From Caldilineaceae bacterium (GTDB lineage: Bacteria > Chloroflexota > Anaerolineae > Caldilineales > Caldilineaceae), in NCBI GenBank assembly GCA_012032975.1, contig JAAUPU010000022.1, forward strand, positions 1 through 11,294: a stretch of DNA of 11,294 nt, written 5' to 3'. The position numbers and the translations under genes were made by a program. The notes below the pieces were generated by a model that was not told where the DNA came from, did no database searches, and saw nothing but the letters and a program-made list of their open reading frames with translations. Numbering within the stretch: position 1 is the stretch's first letter; every line of letters starts with the position of its first letter. Of this stretch, positions 1 to 6,212 are shown in pieces.

Positions 1-121
1 TGTACTGGGTAACGATCTTGCCATCGGCGCGAAAACACGGCACCTGTTCCCATAGGTCGCGATTGCCAATGACAATACCGGCAGCGTGGGTACCCGCGTG
101 GCGATTGAGCCCCTCTAACGC
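1..121 (-). CDS. dnaE: DNA polymerase III alpha subunit (DnaE) internal fragment, fused in frame
   Basis: The 40 residues encoded from 121 down to 2 continue the reading frame of the DapA-family gene but do not belong to that family. They read ALEGLNRHAGTHAAGIVI, then LWEQVPCF and IVTQY. This is the highly conserved stretch of bacterial replicative DNA polymerase III alpha (E. coli DnaE has LEGVNRNAGKHAGGVVI followed by VTQF), which lies in the catalytic polymerase core. No start, ribosome binding site or upstream DnaE sequence is present. The switch from one family to the other happens within a few codons around positions 119-127. I regard this as a chimeric join (assembly artefact or rearrangement), not a bifunctional protein. 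The family recognition is strong; its cause cannot be settled here. Confidence 0.75.
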
Positions 122-364
122 CTGCCCGACATGCATGATGTTGCGCACTCGGCCCGCGGACTGATCCACCGTGATCTCGGCGATGCGACGGTTCTCATCG
201 TCATCCAGCAGCACGCTCTCACCCGTACCTCCTGCCACCCAAAAGCCATGCACCCCGGCCTGGATGTTCCATTCCATCACCTTGCGAAAGGCCTCTTCAT
301 TGAGCGCGCCGTCGGATGTCATCGGTGTGATGATGGCGGGAAACAGGCCTCGGAATTCAGTCAT
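122..364 (-). CDS. DapA/DHDPS-family aldolase or dehydratase, N-terminal part
   Basis: The frame starts at ATG 364-362 with a good ribosome binding site (AGGGGAG, about 5 bases upstream). The first 80 residues are those of the dihydrodipicolinate synthase / N-acetylneuraminate lyase superfamily of class I Schiff-base TIM-barrel enzymes: GLFPAIITPMTSDGALN at residues 6-22, the GGTGES substrate-carboxylate loop near residues 42-47 (GTTGES in DapA), and RVRNIMHVG (about 72-80) for the next barrel strand. The Schiff-base lysine lies in the missing C-terminal two thirds, so the substrate cannot be named. Members of this family act on 2-oxo acids, and the neighbouring aminotransferase and ThDP enzyme fit a catabolic rather than lysine-biosynthetic role. 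It lies 108 bases downstream of the ThDP enzyme gene and is probably its operon partner. From residue 82 onward the frame encodes DnaE sequence instead, so the real gene is cut here. Confidence 0.8.
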
Positions 365-410
365 GGTTCTCCCCTTGCTGTGAGTTTTCGGTCGATTTTC
401 AAAAGGACGT

Positions 411-464
411 CCACAGATGACGCAGATTTCACAGATTGTTCTGCGCCCTCTGTGAAATCTGTGG
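411..464. repeat. Intergenic inverted repeat with 9-base CAGAT periodicity
   Basis: CAGATTTCACAG at 423-434 is perfectly complementary to CTGTGAAATCTG at 450-461, giving a 12-bp stem with a 15-base loop. The left side also repeats with a 9-base period (CACAGATGA, CGCAGATTT, CACAGATTG). It fills most of the gap between the ThDP enzyme stop (473) and the DapA-family start (364). There is no T-run after the stem, so it is not a standard intrinsic terminator. It resembles in design, but not in sequence, the CACGAATTA repeats at 2151-2324. Confidence 0.7.
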
Positions 465-472
465 ATCAGAAT

Positions 473-2109
473 CTAATACTTGGGTACGTTCTCCTCCACC
501 TTGGTCAGCACCTCGACCAGCGCCGCCTGGCCGGCTTGATTGGCGGCAATCGCGCGGCGGATGGCCGGCGCAAGCTGATCTGGCGTCTCGACCCGCTCGC
601 CGTGCGCGCCCAAGCCCAGCGCGACCTGGGAGTAGTTGCCGCCCAGTTCGTTGCTGCCAAAGCGGTCGGTGGCATAGGGCATGTGCGAGTCGTAGTGGGT
701 CATGACGCCATTGTTGAGCACGACGGTCATAATGGGCAGCTCGGAGCGGACCGCGGTTTCGAGGTCGAGGCCGGCCATGCCAAACGCGGCGTCGCCCATG
801 ATGTTGATGACCTGCTTTTCCGGCGCGGCCAGCTTGGCGCCCAGCGACAGACCCAAGCCATAGCCAAGCTGGGTAGATTTGCCCAGCCGAGATAGCCGCG
901 CGGGGTGACCGGTCTCCAGAAGGGGACCAGTTGGTCGCGCGGATAGCCGGAGTCGTGGGTGATGATGGTGTTGGCCACATCGACCGCATTCGCCAACTCG
1001 CGGAAGACGCGATAAGGGCTGATAGGCGTCTCGTCTGAAACAAAGTGCGGCTCCCACTCGGCCATAAACTCGGTGTACACCTTGGCCACTTTGGCCGCCA
1101 TCGCGGTGCGGACACCCGGTCGCCCCTCTGTGCCAACCTGCCGTTTGACCTCTTCGATCATCTGGCGCAGCACCAGTTTGGCATCGCCCACCGCGCCATA
1201 GGCAACCTCGTAATCCTTGGCGATGTCCTCGGCACAATTGGTCACCTGGCCCAGCAGCAGGCCATCGGGCATGGGCGTGTTGAAGACCGTGTGCGTGAAG
1301 CTGGTGCCGATGCCCAGCCCAAAGTCGGCCTCATCCAGGAAGCGGCGCACCATCAACGTGCGCGAATGGCCGCCCGCACCCAGCGCCAGCGGATGGTTTT
1401 CAGGAAAGGCGCTCTTGCCGGCCAGTGTCGTCATGACCGGGATGCCGGTCAACTCGGCAAACTCGACCAGCTCATCGCTGGCCTCGGCGTAGAGCACGCC
1501 CTGCCCCGCGTTGATCACCGGTGCGGACGCGGCCAGCAATGCCTTTACCAGGTCGCGCACGTCTTCGGACGAAGCCGCGGACAAATGGCGCTGGACCGGC
1601 GCATAGTTCAGTTCATCTGGAAAGTCGGCGCGCATCACATCGCCGGGCATTTCCAGCAGCACGGGACCGAGGCGGCCATGTTTCATCTGCGTCACCGCAC
1701 GGCGCATCATCTCTGGGATGCTGGCCGGCGTGTGGATCTGCGCGGCCCATTTGGTGATGTGTTCGTAGTTGCGCACGGCCTGAAAGACCGGATGCACCCC
1801 CTGGCGCGCCAACGGTTCGCCACCGGGCAGATGGAGCACCGGCACCGAATCGGCGAAGGCCTGGGCCACGCCGCTGAACGCGTTCTCCGCGCCCGGTCCC
1901 TGCTGCATGGTAAAGACGCCAAAGCGACGCCCGTTGGAGACGCGGCTGAAGCCGTCGGCCATGTTGACGCCCGCCCGCTCCTGGCGGCAGATGATGGGGC
2001 GGATGCCCGCCCGGGCCGCAATGTCGATCAGCGACTGGGCGGGAAAGGCGACCAGAAATTCGACGCCTTCCGCTTTGAGGATTTGGGCCATTGCTTCGTA
2101 GCCGTTCAT
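473..2109 (-). CDS. Thiamine-diphosphate-dependent enzyme, acetolactate synthase-like (one frameshift)
   Basis: This is a three-domain ThDP enzyme of the acetolactate synthase / benzoylformate decarboxylase superfamily, about 545 residues once repaired, the usual length. The ATG at 2109 is chosen over an in-frame ATG at 2154 because AAGGAGAG lies just upstream and family homology begins at NGYEAMAQILKAEGVE. Visible landmarks are the cofactor-activating glutamate in CRQERAGVNMADG (E44), the QQGPG segment, the central domain, and the ThDP/Mg-binding motif IMGDAAFGMAGL ... VVLNN near residues 438-467. The frame breaks at 882-884: GGC TGG GCA AAT should read GGC TGG GGC AAA (GWGKSTQLGYG), so one G is missing from a G run, and the remaining residues to KVEENVPKY follow in the other frame. 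The substrate is unknown; it does not look like sulfoacetaldehyde acetyltransferase. It probably forms an operon with the aminotransferase upstream and the DapA-family gene downstream. Confidence 0.85.
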
Positions 2110-2150
2110 GGGTCTCTCCTTCTTCTGTTGCGCTGTAGGGATTTGTTTTG

Positions 2151-2178
2151 CCACGAATTACACGAATTACACGAATTT
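2151..2178. repeat. CACGAATTA 9-base tandem repeat, copy A
   Basis: Three units of ACGAATTAC follow a leading CC, between the ThDP enzyme start and the aminotransferase stop. It matches the left arm of the larger hairpin repeat at 2259-2324 but has no complementary right arm nearby. It lies in the 5' leader of the ThDP enzyme gene, about 40 bases upstream of the start codon. Confidence 0.8.
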
Positions 2179-2258
2179 CGGTAAGGGTCAAGGTTATGAT
2201 GAAACGTCGGTGTGGTCTCGAACGGGATGATCTCTCGACTGGAGTTGAGGGATTCTTC

Positions 2259-2324
2259 TTTTGCCACGAATTACACGAATTACACGAATTATCTTGGGGT
2301 TAATTCGTGTAATTCGTGGCAAAA
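2259..2324. repeat. CACGAATTA 9-base repeat folded as a 24-bp hairpin, copy B
   Basis: The left arm (2259-2282, TTTTGCCACGAATTACACG...) is perfectly complementary to the right arm (2301-2324, ending CGTGTAATTCGTGGCAAAA), a 24-bp stem with an 18-base loop. Because the left side has three 9-base units and the right side two, the right arm can also pair with the next unit (2275-2291 with 2301-2317, 17 bp, 9-base loop). The flanking T and A runs pair inside the stem, so there is no free U tract and it is not a classical terminator. I recall similar ACGAATTAC repeats as widespread intergenic elements in environmental genomes. Confidence 0.85.
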
Positions 2325-2356
2325 AACAGGCTCTTATAAACTCTACTCGTTCAGCG

Positions 2357-3693
2357 TCACCCATTTACCGCAGCGATCGATTCGCCGACGATCTGCACGA
2401 TCTGGTCCACTTCGTGGGGCTGGATGACCAGCGGCGGAGCGAAGACCAGCGTATCGCCGACGGCGCGGGTGATCAGCCCGCGTTGCAGGCAGGCCTTCTG
2501 CACCGCGCCGCCGATGCCGGCCGGCGCTTTGGTTGCGCGGTCGGCGACAAATTCGATCGCGGCCATCAAGCCCAGACCGCGCACATTGCCGATGACCTCG
2601 AACTCTTCCTGCAAACCGTGCAGCCCATCCATCAGCCGAGCGCCCATCGTCCCCGCGCGGTCGCCAGGTCATCCCGTTCGAGAATCTCCAGGTTCTTGAG
2701 CGCGACCGCGCAGCAAGTGGGGTGGCCGGAATAGGTGTAGGCGTGCATCCAGCTCTCGCTGGCTGGCGCATTCATGATCACGTCGCGGATCTCGTCGGAA
2801 ACCTGGATGCCACCCAATGGGAGATAGCCACTGGTAATGCCCTTGGCAAAGGACATGATGTCCGGCTCGACGCCCCAACGCTTGAGCGCAAACCAGTCTC
2901 CGGTGCGCCCAAAGCCGGTGATCACCTCGTCGGCGATGAGGAGCACGCCATATTCGTCGCAGATCTCGCGGATGCGCGGGAAGTAGTCATCGGGCGGCAC
3001 GATGACCCCGCCCGCACCCTGCACCGGCTCGGCGATAAACGCGCCCACCGTCTCCGGCCCTTCGGCCAGGATGATCTCCTCCAGTTGGCGCGCCGCGGCC
3101 AGGCCGATGCTTTCGCCTGGCTGGACTTCACCGGCAAAACGGTAGGGGTGGGGCGCGTCGATGTGCAGGAAGTTGGGGACGCGCGGCTCGAACATCTCCC
3201 AATATTTGGCGATGCCGGTGGCGCTCATCGCGGCCAGCGTGATGCCGTGATAGCCGAAGATGCGCGAGACAACCTTCACTTTGCCCGGTTTGCCTTTGCG
3301 CTTCCAGTAATAGCGCACCGTCTTGAAGGCACTCTCGTTGGACTCCGCGCCGCCGGAGGTGAAGAAGGTGGTGTTGAGGCTGGGGTAGGCGTAGCCCGCC
3401 AGTTTGTCGGCCAGTTCGATGGCGGGAATGTTGGCCGTGCCCGCGTAGTTGGAGAAGTAGGCCAGCTTTGACATCTGTTCATGTGCGGCGTCGGCCAACT
3501 CGCGGTTGCCGTGGCCGATCAACACATTCCACAGACCGGCGAGGCCATCGATGTATTTCTCGCCATCGACAGTGGTCAGCCAGACGCCCTGGCCGGATTC
3601 GATGATCAGCGCATGTTGATGGACGCTGGGGTGGTGCAGGGGGTGTAACAGATGGTTCTGATCGCGTTCGATAAGCGTCGCTTGATTGGACAC
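2357..3693 (-). CDS. Class III (omega-amino acid) aminotransferase, PLP-dependent (one frameshift)
   Basis: This transfers an amino group from an amine or omega-amino acid to a 2-oxo acid, typically pyruvate, using pyridoxal phosphate. The start is GTG 3693 (no ATG fits) with CGGAG six to seven bases upstream. Family features in order: N-terminal GLWNVLIGHGN (about 53-63), PLP-phosphate loop SGGAES (113-118), FGYHG (147-151) stacking on the ring, ADEVITGFGRTG (254-265) with D255 contacting the ring nitrogen, and the Schiff-base lysine K284 in SFAKGITSGY. Reading breaks at about 2657-2660: GACCTGGCGACC GCG should read GCG ACC CGC GCG, so one base is missing from a C run. The remainder (MGARLMDGL ... 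IVGESIAAVNG) then completes a protein of about 445 residues, the family norm. It resembles beta-alanine or taurine:pyruvate aminotransferases, but the amino donor is not decided by sequence. It is the first gene of the minus-strand operon, with its promoter at 3741-3769. Confidence 0.88.
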
Positions 3694-3740
3694 GGTTGTC
3701 TCCGTCGCGGGCTGGTGAATGGGTTGAAGAGGATGGCTCG

Positions 3741-3769
3741 ATTATAGCCGGGATCGGCAAAGGTGACAA
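3741..3769 (-). promoter_or_regulatory. Near-consensus sigma-70 promoter for the catabolic operon
   Basis: On the minus strand the -35 box TTGTCA (3769-3764, 5 of 6 consensus bases) and the -10 box TATAAT (3746-3741, 6 of 6) are separated by exactly 17 bases. Transcription would start near 3734, giving a leader of about 40 bases before the aminotransferase GTG at 3693. It is the strongest promoter in the window, so this gene is read from its own promoter and not by read-through from the propeller gene. Confidence 0.8.
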
Positions 3770-3784
3770 TGGAGAATCGATGCC

Positions 3785-3831
3785 GGGGCACGTCGCCGCC
3801 CATTCTCATGCCTGTACCGACGACATGCCCC
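3785..3831 (-). terminator. Hairpin downstream of the beta-propeller gene (possible terminator without U tract)
   Basis: In the minus-strand transcript GGGGCAUGUCGUC (3831-3819) pairs with GGCGACGUGCCCC (3797-3785), 13 bp with two G-U wobbles and a 21-base loop. It lies 30 bases after the propeller gene stop and just upstream of the operon promoter, where a transcript end would be expected. No T-run follows the stem, so intrinsic termination would be weak; it could instead be a 3'-end stabilising hairpin. Confidence 0.45.
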
Positions 3832-3860
3832 AACTTGAACTGTGCCCTGGTTGTTGGAAC

Positions 3861-5186
3861 CTACTTCTTGACCACCAGTGGTATATAAAGCCTGTGGGAA
3901 AACCAGATGAGCTTGTCGCGGCTCTGATCGCCGATCCAGACGCCGCCGCTGACGTGACGGATGGGCCACAACCCGGAATTCAGGTCCAACTGGTAGACTG
4001 TCCAGCCGCCGCTGTCGATCTTGGGTGCATAGACCGCGTTCGTGAAGCTGGCGGTGCCGGTAACTGTGCTCGTGGGGAGGGTGACGCCCGGACCCAGGAT
4101 GGCGCAACTTGGCGTCACCGCAACGGTTGCTGACGTAATCACGCTGCTGACGCCTGTAGCCACCGCGGGGTTCATGGCCCCGAAAGTGCCCGAAGTATAG
4201 ACCGTATACCAGATGCTCCCAGCGCTGAAATCAATCATGCCAGGTCCTTCACCATCGGGTAATGTATAGGGCAGCGTATAGGTCACGACTTGAAGCGAGT
4301 TTGGTTTCAACTGGCCGATAAAAGGATTATCGTAATCGCCCCACCAGATATTCCCGTCCTCACCTGCTGCCAATCCTTCTGGGTACGAGTCGAATGGCAA
4401 TTGATAGGAGGTAAATGTGTTGGCTGCCGGATCGAGCTCCACCAGACGGTCATTTGCGTCGTCGCCAACCCACAGCACACCTGCATCGTGGATGATGTAG
4501 TCACTTTTGCCGCCGCCAGGTAGGGTATAGGAGCAGACCTGCGTCGTAGTCAAGTTGAAGCGATAGATGGTTGGCGCATCGGCATCGGTTACCCAGACCT
4601 GGTCGAATGCGTCAATTGCCGTGCCCCACGGGAAGCCAGCCCCAGGCAACGTCCAGGTGGTGACCGTTCCCGCTGACAGATCGATCCTGCCCAGTTGCCC
4701 ATTGTCATAATGGGACCACCAGACATTGTCGCCGCTGTCCCGCCGGGCATCGTCGACGTTGTGTATATTCTGGTAAATCGTGTAGACATGCGTGGCCATG
4801 TTGAACTGGCGAATCTGGCCCGCGCTATATTCGCTGATCCACAGGTTGCCGCGGCCGTCGTCATTGATTTCGTACACATCTCCATCGGTTGTGAGGTCGG
4901 TCTCGCGAATAAGCCCGTCCGCGGTGTTCGCGACTGAAGCCGAAGAAAGTGAAGGGGTACGGTGCGGCCTGCTGCTGTCGACCTCACCGGCAAAGGCAAT
5001 GCTGGTCAGCAGGAGTACGATCAAACCAAGACCTAGTGCGGAGGAAACAAATACACGTAAGGCCATTGCCGGAAAACAACTATCCACTAAGTCGCACAAA
5101 GTTTCACGAAGAAACAGCCTATATTTTGGTGTTCCTTGGCGCCTCTGGTGAATACTTTTTATTTTGGATTCGCGTAAGGTTTTCAT
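3861..5186 (-). CDS. Secreted virginiamycin B lyase-like (Vgb) beta-propeller protein
   Basis: The intact frame encodes 441 residues. A hydrophobic export signal MALRVFVSSALGLGLIVLLL..AFA sits at residues 41-66, with likely cleavage before GEV. The mature part has five or six propeller blades of the streptogramin-lyase type, with recurring GNLWISEYSAGQIRQF, DNVWWSHYDNGQLGRIDL, DQVWVTDADAPTIYRFNL, GVLWVGDDANDRLVELDP, GNIWWGDYDNPFIGQL and GVWIGDQSRDKLIWF. I do not see the His/Glu/His catalytic set of true Vgb, so antibiotic cleavage is not supported; a binding or structural role outside the membrane is more likely. The last residues, RLYIPLVVKK, match a C-terminal pattern I recall as frequent in Chloroflexota exported proteins. 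ATG 5186 has a good ribosome binding site (AAAAGGAAA), but ATG 5066 would give a normal-length signal peptide. The extra 40 residues are mostly encoded by an intergenic-type repeat. Confidence 0.8.
   Translation of the reverse strand: MKTLRESKIKSIHQRRQGTPKYRLFLRETLCDLVDSCFPAMALRVFVSSALGLGLIVLLLTSIAFAGEVDSSRPHRTPSLSSASVANTADGLIRETDLTTDGDVYEINDDGRGNLWISEYSAGQIRQFNMATHVYTIYQNIHNVDDARRDSGDNVWWSHYDNGQLGRIDLSAGTVTTWTLPGAGFPWGTAIDAFDQVWVTDADAPTIYRFNLTTTQVCSYTLPGGGKSDYIIHDAGVLWVGDDANDRLVELDPAANTFTSYQLPFDSYPEGLAAGEDGNIWWGDYDNPFIGQLKPNSLQVVTYTLPYTLPDGEGPGMIDFSAGSIWYTVYTSGTFGAMNPAVATGVSSVITSATVAVTPSCAILGPGVTLPTSTVTGTASFTNAVYAPKIDSGGWTVYQLDLNSGLWPIRHVSGGVWIGDQSRDKLIWFSHRLYIPLVVKK
5079..5150 (-). repeat. 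Degenerate intergenic-type repeat inside the propeller gene N-terminus
   Basis: Read on the minus strand, the first part has three 9-base units (CACCAGAGG, CGCCAAGGA, ACACCAAAA). The second part has three roughly 10-base units (TTCGTGAAAC, TTTGTGCGAC, TTAGTGGATA). Both resemble the ACCAAGGCACCAAG and TTCGTG types of short periodic repeats usually found between genes in environmental bacteria. Here the element keeps the frame open and would supply about residues 13-36 of the protein, ahead of the signal peptide. Confidence 0.5.
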
Positions 5187-5501
5187 AGCATTTCCTTTTA
5201 CTATCGAAAGAGAATCACCGAAATCACGGTGGAACCAGATGAAGTAAGTTGACGGTTTGGTCTGTTCGACGGTGTAAGAAAGTCTATCACGTGCAATCGA
5301 CCGGATTTGGATCCAGATACCTGCGTTTCAAGGCTGCTGTCCTACATGCAAGCTATGGCGGTTGCTCTCAAGAGGGTATCACACCGGCGGGCTTCCGTCT
5401 ATGTGGAATGCCGGATCAAAACGCCTCCATTTTCAACCGATCAGGATCGATGCCGCAATCGCTTTGCTGTTGAATATCGATACGAACAGAAAACGTAAGG
5501 A
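5187..5501. other. Divergent intergenic region, no gene recognised
   Basis: This gap separates the minus-strand propeller gene from the plus-strand toxin-antitoxin remnant, so it should carry two divergent promoters. I see no pair of -35/-10 boxes good enough to call. A small inverted repeat, CACCG-AAATCA-CGGTG (5216-5231), lies about 30 bases upstream of the propeller start. Two short open frames in the region have no recognisable motif, ribosome binding site or family resemblance, so I do not call them genes. Confidence 0.5.
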
Positions 5502-5714
5502 ATGAACCAGGTGACACTTTCATCGAACGGTCAAGTGGTCATCCCCCGCCCGATTCGCGAACAGTTTGGTCTCAAGCCGGGCCAGAAGATCCTGTTCATG
5601 CCGTAGAAAGGGACATTGCGGGTCGCTATTGTCCCGCCGGTCGATGAGGCACAAGGATTGTTTGCGGGCATCGATACCGATCCGCAGCGGGAAAAGGAGG
5701 AGCGTGACCTGTGA
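5502..5714 (+). pseudogene. vapB: AbrB/SpoVT-fold antitoxin (VapB type) with internal amber codon
   Basis: Read from ATG 5502 the frame gives MNQVTLSSNGQVVIPRPIRE and then FGLKPGQKILFMP, the swapped-hairpin AbrB DNA-binding domain of VapB antitoxins (G-Q-V-V-I-P...IR...L.PGQ.). Codon 35 (5604-5606) is TAG. Beyond it the same frame continues to look right: KGTLRVAIVPPVDEAQGLFAGIDTD, the usual second strand and toxin-binding tail, ending at TGA 5712-5714 for a 70-residue product. A single substitution (CAG, AAG or GAG to TAG) would explain it. The stop overlaps the GTG of the toxin remnant by four bases, the classic antitoxin-toxin coupling. In a functional pair this protein would neutralise the toxin and repress the operon. 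Confidence 0.8.
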
Positions 5715-5765
5715 ACGTAGCTGGCTCCTCCGGTTGGCTGGAATATGACGCTGACGGTTCCTGTC
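5711..5765 (+). pseudogene. vapC: PIN-domain toxin (VapC) N-terminal remnant
   Basis: Starting at GTG 5711, overlapping the antitoxin stop as GTGA, the first 17 codons read VNVAGSSGWLEYDADGS. VapC toxins of this type begin MNVVDSSGWLEYFADGP, so the match is clear, but the first catalytic aspartate of the PIN nuclease (VVD) is changed to glycine (VAG). After about residue 17 the frame becomes unrelated Arg/Lys-rich sequence and the three other acidic active-site residues cannot be found. Intact VapC is a metal-dependent ribonuclease of about 130 residues acting on RNA, often tRNA or rRNA. Both losses mean this copy cannot be active. Confidence 0.65.
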
Positions 5766-5781
5766 AGAAGCGGGAAAAGAG

Positions 5782-5827
5782 AAGGACGAGAAGATGTTCT
5801 CGGGGGAAGAAACACCTTCTCGTCCTT
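5782..5827. repeat. Perfect 12-bp inverted repeat just after the vapC breakpoint
   Basis: AAGGACGAGAAG (5782-5793) is the exact reverse complement of CTTCTCGTCCTT (5816-5827). The 22-base loop holds a further weak pairing (TTCT with AGAA). On the minus strand the stem is followed by CTCTTTTCCCG, so it could act as a weak terminator for minus-strand transcription. It begins about 20 bases after vapC homology ends and may be part of whatever replaced the toxin gene. Confidence 0.6.
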
Positions 5828-6212
5828 TGCGGCGCCGAAGCGAATGGGCGTCGTGGTTGCCAGCAAATCTGCCGTGGTCAGCGGGCCGTTTGCGAAGCGG
5901 CGCAGACCTGGGGTAGACTTTGCGCCAGGCGGGTCATGGCGACCGCCTTGGCAGCAGCGCACACCGGGTGTTGGCAACTGACCTCTTTTTGCAGCCGTCA
6001 TGAAGACGGTCGGAATTGTGCTATTATTTTTCCAGTTTCGTTCGCTTCTGCGCTGATGCCTTCTATCGGGGAATCTCTGCTGTCAAGTATACCAAGCCGA
6101 TTGGCTTGCGATCTACACAAGAGCTCTAGCCAACCTATGGCATCGTATACCATCGCTCTTTTATCATTCATCCTACACGGCCACTTCATCGATTTCATCC
6201 CGCGGAGCACTC
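5828..6212. other. Gene-poor region upstream of the STAND regulator
   Basis: I recognise no gene in these 385 bases. Open frames cross it on both strands, notably a minus-strand one running back over the antitoxin remnant, but they lack ribosome binding sites, known motifs and protein-like composition. The right part (about 6010-6190) is more AT-rich than the flanking genes and must hold the regulator's promoter; no confident -35/-10 pair is visible. TTGGCT...AGCCAA flank about 20 bases near 6101-6135 and could be an operator, but six-base arms are weak evidence. A small CCGTC-ATGAA-GACGG stem lies at 5995-6009. Confidence 0.5.

Noticed and set aside
1045..2184. Long open frame (379 codons) on the plus strand opposite the ThDP enzyme gene
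   Set aside because: It is antisense to a clear enzyme with catalytic motifs. The translation is rich in His, Arg and Gly without any family motif, as expected for the complement of a GC-rich gene.
2151..2324. CRISPR array
   Set aside because: The units are only nine bases, directly adjacent, with no spacers of 25-40 bases and no cas gene nearby.
2259..2324. Intrinsic terminator between the aminotransferase and ThDP enzyme genes
   Set aside because: The stem is AT-rich, and its T and A runs are paired inside the stem rather than following it. The genes on both sides are same-strand and probably co-transcribed.
2722..3471. Open frame of 249 codons on the plus strand opposite the aminotransferase
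   Set aside because: It is the complement of conserved aminotransferase sequence, with no ribosome binding site or recognisable domain.
473..3693. Taurine degradation pair (Tpa aminotransferase and Xsc)
   Set aside because: The ThDP enzyme's N-terminal and active-site segments do not resemble Xsc, and no sulfonate transport or phosphotransacetylase gene is present.
3861..5186. Streptogramin resistance enzyme (functional Vgb)
   Set aside because: Only the propeller blades match. The catalytic His/Glu/His constellation is not seen, and the protein is exported, whereas Vgb is cytoplasmic.
5531..6001. Minus-strand open frame of 156 codons opposite the antitoxin remnant
   Set aside because: It has no ribosome binding site and no recognised motif, includes the complement of the antitoxin, and crosses a perfect hairpin. 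Probably chance openness in GC-rich DNA.
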